Positions 1-10,797 of a stretch of 64,000 nucleotides of DNA are shown one piece after another. Position 1 is the first letter of the stretch, and every line of letters begins with the position of its first letter. Under the pieces are notes generated by a model that saw only the letters and a list, made by a program, of their open reading frames with translations, was not told the DNA's origin and made no database searches. This DNA comes from Ardenticatenaceae bacterium (GTDB taxonomy: Bacteria; Chloroflexota; Anaerolineae; Promineifilales; Promineifilaceae). The DNA is taken from NCBI GenBank assembly GCA_020634565.1, contig JACKBN010000008.1, positions 124,001-188,000 on the forward strand, in the 5' to 3' direction. A program made the position numbers and the translations under genes.

Positions 1-1087
1 TCTGGCGCAGGCCGCGCAGCACCATAAAATTGGTGGCCGGCCAGACGCCGCCGCGCCAATAATTACCCGTCTCAAAATTGTAGCTATCGCTGTCAGCCGA
101 CTGGCTAGGGATGCGATGCGGCAGTTTGAAGGCCCAATTTTCACGCAGCGCCTTCACAAACGGTTCCAACCGCTTTTCAGGAATCAGGGCGCCGTCCAGC
201 AGGCCCCAATAAGCCGCGATGCTTTTTGTCTGGCTAAAACGCCCCTCAGGATCGACATCCTGGTAAAAAAGGGCGGTTTCATTCCAAAACTGCTTGTTGA
301 TCAGCTCGATCAGGCGCGCGTGTTCCGCTTCCAATTCGTCGGCCAGCGTTTGCTGCTTTAAGAGCGTTGCCATTTGCGCCAAAACGTAGCAGTTAAGCGA
401 AGCCTGCATGGAAGCATCCACCCAGCTCCAATGACGATGGTGGTGGCTGCTGTTGGGCACGCGCGGCTGGTTACTGAGGCCGCTGCTGTGCCCGGTGGCC
501 CAATACAAGCCGCTGGGCCAGGTACGATTGGCCCGACACCAGCGATGGTAAGCCATCAGCGCGGGGAAGATATTGGTCAAACGGCCGTCATCTCCCGTAA
601 AGCGATAATGCCGCCACTCCACCCAGGCCAAAATGTTGGGTCCCGTGGCGTTGGGATCAAAGGGATAGAAAAAATCTTTTCCCGTTCCCAAATCAATCTG
701 GCGGCAGATGAAGCCGTCATCGTGCTGTTTGGCGTAGAGATTGTCCAGGTTGCCCATGAAACTGAAAGCGCGACGGCCGTACAGCCCAAACTGGCTCATG
801 AAAGCGCTGTCCCACATAAACAAAAAGGGTTCCGTCGCCGCATCCAAAAAATTGGCCACAAAACCAGATTCAGCTGCTGGCTGCCGCAAATTTTGCCAGG
901 CCAATTCCCAGGCGTGCCAATACAGCTTTACCCAGGTCTCATGCTCTGGCAGGATGGGCTGGGGCAGCTTGGCCCGAGCCGCCGCAAACGAGGGCCACTC
1001 CAGGGAGGCATACGTCTGTTGGCGATATTGATTTTGCGCAACGAGAGGGTCAGACGGCCGTTCAAACTTGGGATGTGGCTGCGGCAT
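1..1087 (-). CDS. Glycoside hydrolase of the (alpha/alpha)6 GH63/GH37-like type, partial (3' end beyond window)
   Basis: The minus strand has one open frame from an ATG at 1087 to the window edge (362 codons), so the C-terminus is missing. The translated protein has features of trehalase-like, GH63-type (alpha/alpha)6-barrel enzymes: WDSAF near residue 93, ATGHSSGLSN in the middle, and YWRGGVWPATNF close to the window edge, which matches the YWRGPVWP-type motif of GH63 relatives. Such enzymes hydrolyse alpha-glucosidic or related bonds in oligosaccharides; the substrate cannot be told from sequence. I see no signal peptide, so it is probably cytoplasmic. An AGGGAG ribosome site lies about 9 nt before the ATG. 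It follows the lipoprotein gene at 1101-1820 by 13 nt, so the two are probably cotranscribed. Confidence 0.8.
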   Translation of the reverse strand, partial: MPQPHPKFERPSDPLVAQNQYRQQTYASLEWPSFAAARAKLPQPILPEHETWVKLYWHAWELAWQNLRQPAAESGFVANFLDAATEPFLFMWDSAFMSQFGLYGRRAFSFMGNLDNLYAKQHDDGFICRQIDLGTGKDFFYPFDPNATGPNILAWVEWRHYRFTGDDGRLTNIFPALMAYHRWCRANRTWPSGLYWATGHSSGLSNQPRVPNSSHHHRHWSWVDASMQASLNCYVLAQMATLLKQQTLADELEAEHARLIELINKQFWNETALFYQDVDPEGRFSQTKSIAAYWGLLDGALIPEKRLEPFVKALRENWAFKLPHRIPSQSADSDSYNFETGNYWRGGVWPATNFMVLRGLRQ

Positions 1088-1100
1088 GAATTTGAGCTCC

Positions 1101-1820
1101 CTATCGGTTAACCAGCATTTCGGCCGTGGCACCTAATTGCAAACTGTTTTCGTTAAAAGTAGCCACCCGGAACGTGTAACGGATGGCCACATTTTGCTGC
1201 AATGTGCCAATCCAGGTAATCGAATCACCAGTGGCAAACAAGGGATGCCCGGTTAAGCCAGTCAGCCGCGCCGAAGAAACATCACCCTGCGTGGAAACAC
1301 CATCATACACCAGAGTCGTTCCAGGAATGATTTCGCCCACCGGCACGCTGTGGGTAAGAATGATGTTGTCGTACTGGATCGCGTTGGGCCAGTCTGGCAT
1401 GGCGGTTAGCGCTGTCGGCACGGGATTTAGAACCGTCACATCCACACTGCCCACAGCCCGCAACGTGCCAAAAACCGCCAGCAAACGCAGGTTGTAGTTG
1501 GCAAAAACGCTCGGCGCGACGATACCATTCCAGATGAACGAATCCCCATCTCGCTTCTGCGCTGGTTCCCCGTCGATGGTGACTTCGTACAGGTCGGCGC
1601 TCTTGCCCACGTAATTCAGCTGCGAACCCGGCACCGTGCTCCCCGGCTCCAGGTCAAACGTGTAGGCGGGGATCTTAAACGTCGCCGAATCATCCGTCAT
1701 AAAGGGCGTGGCTTCCGCGCCGTCACTGTCTGATGATCCTGTACCGGGAATAGTACAGGCCAAAGCTGTAAGCAAGAAAACGAGCAAAAAACCGCCAAGA
1801 CTTTTAAGCGAATGCTTCAT
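1101..1820 (-). CDS. Lipoprotein with two tandem repeat domains
   Basis: A 239-residue predicted lipoprotein. The N-terminus is a signal peptide ending in a lipobox (LTALAC, Cys near residue 22), so it should be lipid-anchored outside the membrane. The mature part looks like an internal duplication: residues about 58-133 and 158-235 both begin with a PGSxxPGxxLxY-type segment (PGSTVPGSQLNY; VGEIIPGTTLVY), and both contain a GDS-F/I-TWxG element and end in a short beta-strand. I do not recognise the family; small beta-sandwich repeats are likely. It lies directly upstream of the glycoside hydrolase on the same strand, which may mean a shared role in carbohydrate use, but that is only context. 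Confidence 0.75.
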   Translation of the reverse strand: MKHSLKSLGGFLLVFLLTALACTIPGTGSSDSDGAEATPFMTDDSATFKIPAYTFDLEPGSTVPGSQLNYVGKSADLYEVTIDGEPAQKRDGDSFIWNGIVAPSVFANYNLRLLAVFGTLRAVGSVDVTVLNPVPTALTAMPDWPNAIQYDNIILTHSVPVGEIIPGTTLVYDGVSTQGDVSSARLTGLTGHPLFATGDSITWIGTLQQNVAIRYTFRVATFNENSLQLGATAEMLVNR

Positions 1821-1865
1821 CTTTTCCTCTTCACTTACTTCCTAACAAATCGCAAGTTCGGTTAA

Positions 1866-1918
1866 AGAGTGAACCATTCTGTTTAAGAGCATAATCCTGT
1901 CACAGAATGATCCACTCT
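1866..1918 (-). terminator. Inverted repeat after the DsbA/cyclophilin gene
   Basis: The arms at 1866-1882 and 1902-1918 pair at 15 of 17 positions around a 19-nt loop. On the minus strand the hairpin follows the stop codon of the fusion gene by a few bases and is followed by a short T-run (TTTAA). A transcription terminator or 3'-end stabilising hairpin is the likely role. Confidence 0.55.
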
Positions 1919-1925
1919 CTATTGA

Positions 1926-3233
1926 TTACTCGCCTTTTTCAATGGTAATGGTTTCGATGCGAACACCGTCTGGCGCATCGGGATTCTGCGGATCACGCGC
2001 GGCAAAACTCTCTACCACGTCCATGCCTTCGACAACCCGCCCAAAGATGCTGTGCAGCCCATCCAAATGGGTCGCCGCACCAGTGGTAATGAAAAACTGG
2101 CTGCCGCCGCTGTTGGGCGAACCAGTGTTGGCCATCGACACCACACCAGGGCCATCGTGCGACAGATCTGCATCAAACTCATCATTGATGGTGTAACCAG
2201 GGCCGCCAATACCCAATCCGGTGGGATCGCCTGTTTGGGCCATGAAGCCAGGAATCACGCGGTGGAAGGTAATGCCATCATACCACCCCTCTTCGGCTAA
2301 AAAGACAAAGTTATTCACCGTTTCGGGTGCAGATTGTGGCAGCAGCTCAATCACAATTTCTTCGCCCGTTTCCAAGGTGATAGTGGCTGTGTAGCTGGCA
2401 TCCACATCAATGGTCATCGGCGGAGAGGTATCGTACTGCTTATCAGCCAATGCTGCTTCGGCTTCTGCCACGGCGATGCTTTGCTGCACGTAGCTGTCCC
2501 ACACGGTGTAATCAAAGGGGACGTTGGGAATCAAAAAGCCATCCACAATCACGCTGGGTGTACCGCCCAAGCCAATGGCCATAGATTCGGTTTCAAGAGC
2601 CGTCACATATTCGGCAAAGGTGTTGTTTTCGAGGTCGTCACCCAGGGCAGCACCGTCCAGCCCCAGCTCATCTGCCAGAGAGACAAAGTAGTCGTGGGCA
2701 GCGGCTGTATCTAAGGCAGACCATTCTGACTGTTGGGCAAACAGGGCATCGTGGTATGCCCAAAAGTCGCCTTGAGCGCCAGCTGCTTCAGCCGCCTCGG
2801 CCGCTTTTTGGGCGTTGGCGTGAATACGGTTTAGGGGGAAGTGACGATAAATAAGCTGTACTTTTTCCGGGTAGGCGTCTACCAGACGCTCCAGCACGGG
2901 CGAAACGCCCGCGCAGCCCGGTCATTGAAAGTCGCCATATTCAATAATGACAACCAGCGGATCGGCGGCACCTTGTTTCCAATCTTGTTCACGAACAACG
3001 GCCGCTTCTTCCACGGTTGTTGCCGGTCTAAAAGCATCCAGATTGGTGGCACCAGGCAGCGGCTGATTTGTGCTACTCGTTTCAGCCGGTTCGGTTGTTT
3101 CATCAGTGGGTTGTTCTGCGGCGGAAACGGCCGTTTCCTCACCCACATCTGCATCGGCTGGCTGCGAATCGGCTGTGGAAGGGCCACAAGCAATCAGGCC
3201 CAACAACAGCAGCAGCCAAAAGGCTTTCTTCAT
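1926..3233 (-). CDS. Lipid-anchored DsbA-like thioredoxin / cyclophilin fusion, putative selenoprotein (in-frame UGA = Sec104)
   Basis: Read through a single TGA at 2922-2924, the frame encodes 435 residues. The parts are a signal peptide with lipobox LIAC (Cys16), an acidic linker to about residue 70, a DsbA/DsbG-like thioredoxin domain (about 85-260) and a cyclophilin peptidyl-prolyl isomerase domain (about 275-435, with FHRVIPGFMAQTGD and GSQFFI). The UGA falls at the first position of the active-site motif (GDFQ-UGA-PGC), where relatives have Cys, giving U104-P-G-C107. A 9-bp hairpin begins 7 nt after the UGA. The ATG at 3233 is preferred because GAGGAG lies 7 nt upstream; the ATG at 3239 is too close. 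The likely role is disulfide exchange coupled to proline isomerisation on exported proteins. A nonsense mutation is the alternative, but both halves are intact. Confidence 0.8.
2894..2914 (-). promoter_or_regulatory. Candidate bacterial SECIS hairpin
   Basis: Immediately after the UGA (2922-2924), minus-strand bases 2914-2906 (GCGCGGGCG) pair with 2902-2894 (CGCCCGTGC) over nine consecutive pairs, one of them G-U, with a UUU loop. The loop starts 16 nt after the UGA, at the short end of the spacing reported for bacterial SECIS elements. Opening the top pair leaves a G as the first loop base, as in the loose bacterial consensus. SelB binding is inferred, not shown. Confidence 0.6.
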
Positions 3234-3585
3234 AATCATTCTCCTCAACAAATCCGAGGCAAAAACAGAATCTGGTAGCCTCGATTTATTTTGTTTATCG
3301 GCATCTAGAGTATTTAGATACTTCATGGAGCCGTATCTTAACAAAATGTCGCCGCGTGACGAACTTTACTCATAATTGTTTGCGTCATCTGAGTATCTGT
3401 TAAATAAATTGTAAATTTTTCAGGGGAGGAACAACTAACGGTACTAGATCGTTTTCCGTATGATAGCGCATTTTGTTACAATCCCGTAACAACTATCATT
3501 CTGATAAAAACTGATAGAAACCCTATTTTGGCCGAAGAACGCAGACTATTTTTCTGCGTTTCCCAATTTTGTAGAGGAGTGACTT
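3234..3585. other. Intergenic region with three short hairpins
   Basis: These 352 bases separate the divergent DsbA/cyclophilin and lipoprotein genes. They hold a perfect 7-bp inverted repeat (TTGTTAC/GTAACAA, 3473-3492), a CTATC/GATAG pair just after it, and an 8-bp stem (AACGCAGA/TCTGCGTT, 3538-3560) shortly before the ribosome site of the gene at 3586. The segment is AT-rich between 3345 and 3500 and probably carries both promoters. I could not fix convincing -35/-10 pairs and see no coding sequence. Confidence 0.45.
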
Positions 3586-4167
3586 GTGAAACGATTTTTA
3601 TGGCTTTTACTTTTAACAACTGGTTTGTGGCTAACGGCCGTTGCTTGCAGTCCGGCTGCCGTTGAAGAAGATCCAGACCCTGCGCCCGCCGACAGCGACG
3701 GGGGCGCTTTGGAAGCTGCCCCGGAAGGCGACACCGGTGTATTCCCCCGCCCCACATTGACCCCACCGCCCATGAGCGAACCGATGGAACCGGAGAGCAA
3801 TCCTGTTGGTGGTGATGACAGCGAGGGATATCCGGTGCCTGTGCTGCCTTCGCCAACGCCGCTGCCGGAAGGGTATTCACTGCCGGTGGCTGTACCCACC
3901 ATGAATCCGTACCCGGAACCCACCGGCACGCTCATTTGGGTCATCAAGCCCGTCGGCGAACAATGTGCGGAATCCCCCACCACGCCCGATTTGCAAACGG
4001 CCGTTGCCGATATGGTGGCCTTTGGCATTCCGGTTGAAGCCTCAGAAATGACCGATATGCCTGTGTGCACCGCCTGTGGCTGCCCCACCAGTGCCCACTT
4101 CCGCCTGCAAATTGATTCCGGCTACCTGGGCAATGCCCAATCATTGGGCTGGGTAGCGGAAGAGTAA
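3586..4167 (+). CDS. Proline-rich lipoprotein with a Cys-containing C-terminal domain
   Basis: A 193-residue predicted lipoprotein. It starts with GTG at 3586, preceded by GAGGAG about 7 nt upstream. The signal peptide ends in a lipobox (TAVAC, Cys21). Residues about 25-115 are low-complexity, rich in Pro, Glu, Asp and Gly, and look like a flexible stalk. The last 80 residues form a compact region with four cysteines (GEQC, PVCTACGC) that could form disulfides or bind metal. It ends in an acidic tail. No known family is recognised. The gene converges on the beta-lactamase-fold gene, with a perfect 16-bp inverted repeat between them. Confidence 0.75.
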   Translation: MKRFLWLLLLTTGLWLTAVACSPAAVEEDPDPAPADSDGGALEAAPEGDTGVFPRPTLTPPPMSEPMEPESNPVGGDDSEGYPVPVLPSPTPLPEGYSLPVAVPTMNPYPEPTGTLIWVIKPVGEQCAESPTTPDLQTAVADMVAFGIPVEASEMTDMPVCTACGCPTSAHFRLQIDSGYLGNAQSLGWVAEE

Positions 4168-4178
4168 CTGAGTAATGA

Positions 4179-4218
4179 GTAATTGGGTAATTGGCATACT
4201 TACCAATTACCCAATTAC
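4179..4218. terminator. Perfect 16-bp inverted repeat between convergent genes
   Basis: GTAATTGGGTAATTGG (4179-4194) and its exact complement (4203-4218) flank an 8-nt loop. It lies between the convergent stops at 4167 and 4222, so a bidirectional terminator is likely. The arm is built of repeated TAATTGG words, like the hairpin at 17858-17902. Confidence 0.6.
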
Positions 4219-4221
4219 ATC

Positions 4222-5061
4222 CTAGGCCATCCAGGCATCGTACAGCGTCTTCGCCAGGCGACCAATGATCAACACCCCCGGCGCATCTGGCTGCCACCGC
4301 TCTGGCTCTGAATTCCCCTCATTCATCACCGTCAGGGCAAAACCCCGATTTTCATTTGGCATACCGCGGTAGATAACGGCCGTTTGCGCCCGCATTCCCG
4401 CTAATGAGCCAGTTTTGCCCGCCAAACGCAAAATTTCGCTATCTGGCACATCGCTGCCATATGGTTCAAACGGCAGATACCGCCCCACCCGGTCCGCGCT
4501 AACCTTGTTCATCATGCGCATCATCTCGGTGCAGGCAGCGGAGGAGACGTGGGTTTGTTGGTAAACGGCCGTTATCATCCGTGTGAGCGCCGCCGGAGTG
4601 CTGGTACCCAACAGCTTCTGATCCGTTTTCAGCAAGTTAAAATTGATTTTGCGGTGCAGCCGAATATCCGGGTAATCGTGCTCATCCAGCCAATCATTGA
4701 CCTCGTCCAGACCGACATGGTCAATCAGCACGTTGGTCGCCAAATTGTCGCTGATGCTCATCATCAAAAAAGCCCAGTCGCGGATGGGCATGGTGAGCCC
4801 TGGCGACAAATGTTGGAGCAGCCCGCTGCCCGCCACATAGTCCGCCCGGCGCAGCATAAGAGGATCGTCCAGGCTGTACTCGCCATCCTCCACTTGCTGC
4901 ATCAGCGTTAGCAGCACCGGCAGCTTGATGACGCTGGCCGTGGGGAAAATCTCGTCTGCCAGGAAGCCCACCGTCTCGTTGGTTTGCAAATTGGTGGCGG
5001 CAAGGCCGATACGGCCGTTAAACCCCGCACACATCTCGCGAATCTGTTCAGCCAAACTCAT
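4222..5061 (-). CDS. Beta-lactamase-fold serine hydrolase, lacking the class A general-base Glu
   Basis: A 279-residue protein with the three motifs of the penicillin-binding/class A beta-lactamase fold: S43-V-I-K46 (nucleophile and Lys), S104-D-N106, and K216-T-G. The omega-loop segment before TSTPAAL, where class A enzymes carry the ExxLN motif with the deacylating Glu166, reads HRKINFNLL here, so the catalytic Glu is absent. There is no signal peptide, unlike true periplasmic beta-lactamases. It is therefore more likely an esterase, peptidase or other acyl-transfer enzyme than a resistance determinant. It is transcribed alone, convergent with the lipoprotein gene, and a hairpin with a T-tract on this strand lies just upstream. 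Confidence 0.8.
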   Translation of the reverse strand: MSLAEQIREMCAGFNGRIGLAATNLQTNETVGFLADEIFPTASVIKLPVLLTLMQQVEDGEYSLDDPLMLRRADYVAGSGLLQHLSPGLTMPIRDWAFLMMSISDNLATNVLIDHVGLDEVNDWLDEHDYPDIRLHRKINFNLLKTDQKLLGTSTPAALTRMITAVYQQTHVSSAACTEMMRMMNKVSADRVGRYLPFEPYGSDVPDSEILRLAGKTGSLAGMRAQTAVIYRGMPNENRGFALTVMNEGNSEPERWQPDAPGVLIIGRLAKTLYDAWMA

Positions 5062-5075
5062 TTCTCACTCTCCCA

Positions 5076-5120
5076 ACAAAAAAGCACAGGAAACGGCCGT
5101 TTCCAGCCATCCCCTGTGCT
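5076..5120 (-). terminator. Hairpin with T-tract upstream of the serine hydrolase gene
   Basis: AGCACAGG (5083-5090) pairs with CCTGTGCT (5113-5120), and on the minus strand the stem is followed by a T6 run (5076-5082). The loop contains one copy of the ACGGCCGT palindrome. It is the second of two hairpins downstream of aconitase and most likely stops readthrough into the next gene. Confidence 0.55.
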
Positions 5121-5122
5121 CA

Positions 5123-5191
5123 AAAAAGCCACAGAGTTCACAGAGGAATTGAGGAGATGCTTTTCTCTAAATTCTCTGTGCCCTCTGTGGC
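5123..5191 (-). terminator. Terminator of acnA made from a dispersed CTCTGTG repeat
   Basis: Arms 5128-5145 and 5174-5191 match at 16 of 18 positions (built on GCCACAGAG/CTCTGTGGC). On the minus strand the stem ends in a T6 run (5122-5127), directly after the acnA stop at 5199. The same CTCTGTGCCCTCTGTGGC word recurs at 11987-12004, so it is a dispersed intergenic repeat used here as a terminator. Confidence 0.65.
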
Positions 5192-5198
5192 AAAAAAG

Positions 5199-7895
<2,697 letters not shown>

Positions 7896-7935
7896 GTTTT
7901 TACCTCTTCGTCTAATCCGGTTTGTAACTGAGGGT

Positions 7936-7964
7936 ATTATAGCGGAAATGGTGAGTGGGGAAAC
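7936..7964 (-). promoter_or_regulatory. Probable acnA promoter
   Basis: On the minus strand a perfect TATAAT (7936-7941) lies about 40 nt before the acnA start codon. Seventeen bases upstream is only a weak -35 (GTTTCC, 7959-7964). This is a sigma-70-type call resting mainly on the -10. Confidence 0.45.
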
Positions 7965-8062
7965 GGCCGTTTATCCAGCCCACACCTAAAGAGGAAATTA
8001 TTGCTAAACGGCCGTCTTGCAGATAAGGTTATGTGGTTTACTTCCCACGAAAGGAGTCGATC

Positions 8063-8341
8063 ATGGTCAGTACTGTTGTTTTATTGAATGTGCAGCCTGG
8101 AAAAATCAATGAGGTTGGTACGCAATTAGCCGAGATGAAAGGCATTAGTGAGGTATTTAGCGTAGGCGGCCGTTTTGATCTGGTAGCCATCATTCGCGTG
8201 CCAGACAATGACACGATGGCCGAACTGGTCACCGAAAAGATGCTCACCGTGCCCGGCATTACCAACTCCGAGACGCTCATCGCCTTCCGCGTCTTCTCCC
8301 AGCACGATCTGGAGAGCATGTTCTCCATTGGTATTGAATAA
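8063..8341 (+). CDS. Stand-alone RAM (Lrp/AsnC ligand-binding) domain protein
   Basis: A 92-residue protein that is only the C-terminal ligand-binding domain of Lrp/AsnC regulators, without the helix-turn-helix. The typical pattern is present: a first strand (STVVLLNVQPG), a GISEVFSVGGRFDLVAIIRV core, and a C-terminal ITNSETLIAFRVF strand. These alpha/beta sandwich domains form dimers and higher rings and bind amino acids. Stand-alone versions are thought to modulate other regulators or sense metabolites. The start at 8063 is chosen over an upstream ATG at 8033 because AAGGAG lies about 8 nt before it. It is divergent from acnA, and two ACGGCCGT copies lie in the shared upstream region. Confidence 0.85.
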   Translation: MVSTVVLLNVQPGKINEVGTQLAEMKGISEVFSVGGRFDLVAIIRVPDNDTMAELVTEKMLTVPGITNSETLIAFRVFSQHDLESMFSIGIE

Positions 8342-8402
8342 AAAAGACGCTTGATGGATTCCAAGGATCAAAGCCACAAGAAATAATGCGGGAGATTACA
8401 CA

Positions 8403-9957
8403 TTGTTTTCAGATAATGCACCAGATAGGAAAAAAACAAAATCTTTTCCTTATCTGAAAATCTTAATTCTTCTAGTTGGATTTGGATTTCGTGTTATAGA
8501 CAGCAGCAGTCGAGCCCTCTGGTTTGACGAAGCGGTAGAGTATTTAACTGCTTCATCAAATTTCAACCAACTGCCTGCGGCTATTGTAGCTTCAAATTAT
8601 CAACCACCTCTTCTAACATATCTTCTACATGTATGGTTAAAAATTTCAATTCACCCATTGTGGATACGTATGCTGTTTATCAGTTTAAGTATGCTCACCT
8701 TGTGGGCATCATGCGATGGGCTACACTTCATTGGGGAAATAGAGGAGGGCTGATTGCTGGCATGATAACAGCCGTTCTCCCCACAGAAATCTACTACGCC
8801 CAGGATGTTGGTGAATATGCACTGCTCGTATGCTTGCTTACCTACAGCCTATTCTTTTTGGATCAGGCTAATAGAAAATCATTAGCTCGTTATTGGTTTT
8901 ATGGGCAATTTTAACTGTAGGTGCAATTTTTACACATTATGGGGCCGCTATCATTGTTTTGCCAACTAGTTTAACAATACTGCTCAGAAATATCTACTTA
9001 CAGAAATGGTCAAACGTAAAGCAACAAGTGATGCTGTCTGGTATCAGTGGGCTAACCATGTTACCGCTCGTATTTTTATTTTTTACCACAACAAATTCAG
9101 CGGGTCAGCAAATCTGCTTTTAGCTAATCCACTTACCTCTACAAGACAGGAACTCATCAACGCGGTTAGCTCTGTAGGCCAAACCTTTAGCTATTAATTA
9201 ACGGGATGGCCCCTTTCCCAAATAACACAATCAACCAGCATGATTATCGTTGCAATCGTGGTCATTTTAGCTATTATTTTTCAATTCCTAATTGGCGAAA
9301 ATCACCAGTTTTGTGGTTACTACCAGCCTATACCTTTTACTTCATTTTGGTTCGGCTTGGCCTGTATATTGGTTTTGGTTTTCGTTATGCGCTGATCTTC
9401 ACTCCCATGCTTGTGATGACCCTCGCATGGATTTTGGTCGAACTTAACCAATCCCGAACGCCTATACTCAGATGGCTGATTTTTGTCTCCTTTGTCAGCA
9501 TGTTCATCTACGCAACCCCTCATCCCACATTTTCAAAACTCCTGCGGAACGATCCCCCTTGGTCACCACAAGAAAACCTGCATGTAGCATTCAATTACTG
9601 GAATCAACAAAGGAGGGATGATGAAGCTACGTTCGTATATTATGGTGCCGTGCCGGCAATGCGGTATTACTTACAGCTTTCAGGTTTAGACACACTGATC
9701 GGCCATCGGCCAGCATTCGAGCCCTCGTAGAATGCTCTGCAAAAGAAGCGTTACCAGTATGCCAGGAAAACCGAATCTACTTTAGCAGTTGGGTAAGGGA
9801 TTTAACAGTTGAAGAAAAATATGAAAATATGCTTGAAACAATGGGCAACACACCACAACGAGTGTGGCTACTATTTTCACATGTTCATGCTACTGAAGAG
9901 AGTGATTTGGTAACCTATCTTCAAGGAAGTTACGAAATAATTGACCAATTTTCATGA
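8403..9957 (+). pseudogene. Decayed GT39/ArnT-like membrane glycosyltransferase
   Basis: The segment encodes recognisable pieces of a multi-pass membrane glycosyltransferase, spread over all three frames. It starts at a TTG (8403, GGGAG upstream). The first piece has the family's catalytic acid motif (LWFDEAVEYL) and a QPPLLTYLLHVW segment. Later pieces have AQDVGEYALL and several hydrophobic helices, and a final piece runs to a TGA at 9957. The frame changes at least five times between 8.7 and 9.73 kb, with one in-frame TAA near 9196. Such proteins transfer sugars from polyprenyl-phosphate donors. The stretch is clearly richer in A+T than its neighbours and has no ACGGCCGT, which fits acquired and now decaying DNA. 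Assembly error is unlikely, because flanking genes are intact. Confidence 0.75.
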
Positions 9958-10309
9958 TTCTCCTCCCACAGCCTCTGCATATTTATTTCAAAGGCAAGTA
10001 CCGTAAGTGCTGTGTAAGGTAAGTTCATCAAGTGAAGTTGCCAATATGTATTTTTAAAATCTTGGGAGACTCATTTTTTGGTCAGGCGGATTGCAGGAAG
10101 CGTTTTTATAGCTCCGATTTATCAAGTTAGCGAGATGCTTTGAGGTCATCCAGCAAAATCGGTCGGGTACTCCGTATTCATCCCACAAAGGGCAGGTGTA
10201 GACAGCCTTTAGGCCGTCGAGGTGAGGCGTGGGAAATTCTCGCCTAGACATGCTTGATTGTGTGTGCAAAAAGATAGGCTAAATATGGATTTAAAAGAGC
10301 TACGAGAAT
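9958..10309. other. AT-rich intergenic stretch, no gene recognised
   Basis: These 352 bases between two decayed elements have no convincing gene. The minus strand has a 71-codon open frame (10054-10269) whose product I do not recognise and which lacks a good ribosome site; it may be another remnant. I see no clear repeats or promoters. Confidence 0.4.
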
Positions 10310-10704
10310 TTCTACAAGGGCAGGCAAGAGTGCTTTGCCTGCTTACGAACATTATGGATAAACTCGACTTTGCCACTCAGGATGACTTCCTTTTTCTCAA
10401 CAATGCCTGCGCGGAATTGTGCGGCCATTTGCTGGAAATCATCCTGTTGACACCTAATTCAGCAGTGATTTGTCTGTTTGATAGATTAAGACCCATCAAA
10501 TACAGACACAGCATCCAGACGCACAGGGGTTGATGATGTCCGGAGAATATGGTATTGGTCACACGCTTTAAATACGTAGCGTTGCCTGTGTTTAGAACTG
10601 TTATGGAACCCGCGTTTCTTGACCTGAAAGTGGTCACAATGGGCGCAGTGCACCCTTATTGGGCCAGCGCAAGTTGCGCACCATTTCATAGCATTTCGCC
10701 TCAT
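10310..10704 (-). pseudogene. IS1595-type transposase remnant
   Basis: On the minus strand the pieces line up with the N-terminal third of an IS1595-family transposase, in shifted frames. First comes a zinc-ribbon (two CxxC pairs) followed by HRQRYVFKACDQYH. Next is TIFSGHHQPLCVWMLCLYLMGLNLSNRQI, here quoted only by its range near 10.45-10.56 kb. Last is QQMAAQFRAGIVEKKE and a short foreign tail. The DDE catalytic core is missing and frames are broken, so it is inactive. No terminal inverted repeats or target duplications are visible. It sits beside the decayed glycosyltransferase, which marks this patch as a former insertion site. Confidence 0.7.
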
Positions 10705-10797
10705 CGATCAAGTTCAGAATGTTTTGCATAGGAAGACCATCCTTGGGTTTTGGTCTATGCTAAAGTGTATTTTTATTTTTCAACTCGGCTCTGATCC

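Noticed and set aside
374..1111. 245-residue plus-strand open frame at the left edge
   Set aside because: It is antisense to the glycoside hydrolase frame, whose protein has clear family motifs; the plus-strand product has none.
2922..2924. TGA in the DsbA/cyclophilin gene as a pseudogene stop or separate genes
   Set aside because: It sits at a single active-site codon with intact coding on both sides and a hairpin directly after it. This fits recoding better than random decay, though only machinery genes or peptides can prove it.
4222..5061. Beta-lactam resistance gene
   Set aside because: The catalytic omega-loop Glu and a signal peptide are missing.
8403..9957. Several separate small membrane-protein genes
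   Set aside because: The pieces are consecutive parts of one family fold in shifting frames; only the first has a start and ribosome site.
10054..10269. 71-codon minus-strand open frame as a gene
   Set aside because: No ribosome site, no recognised family, and it lies within a decayed patch.
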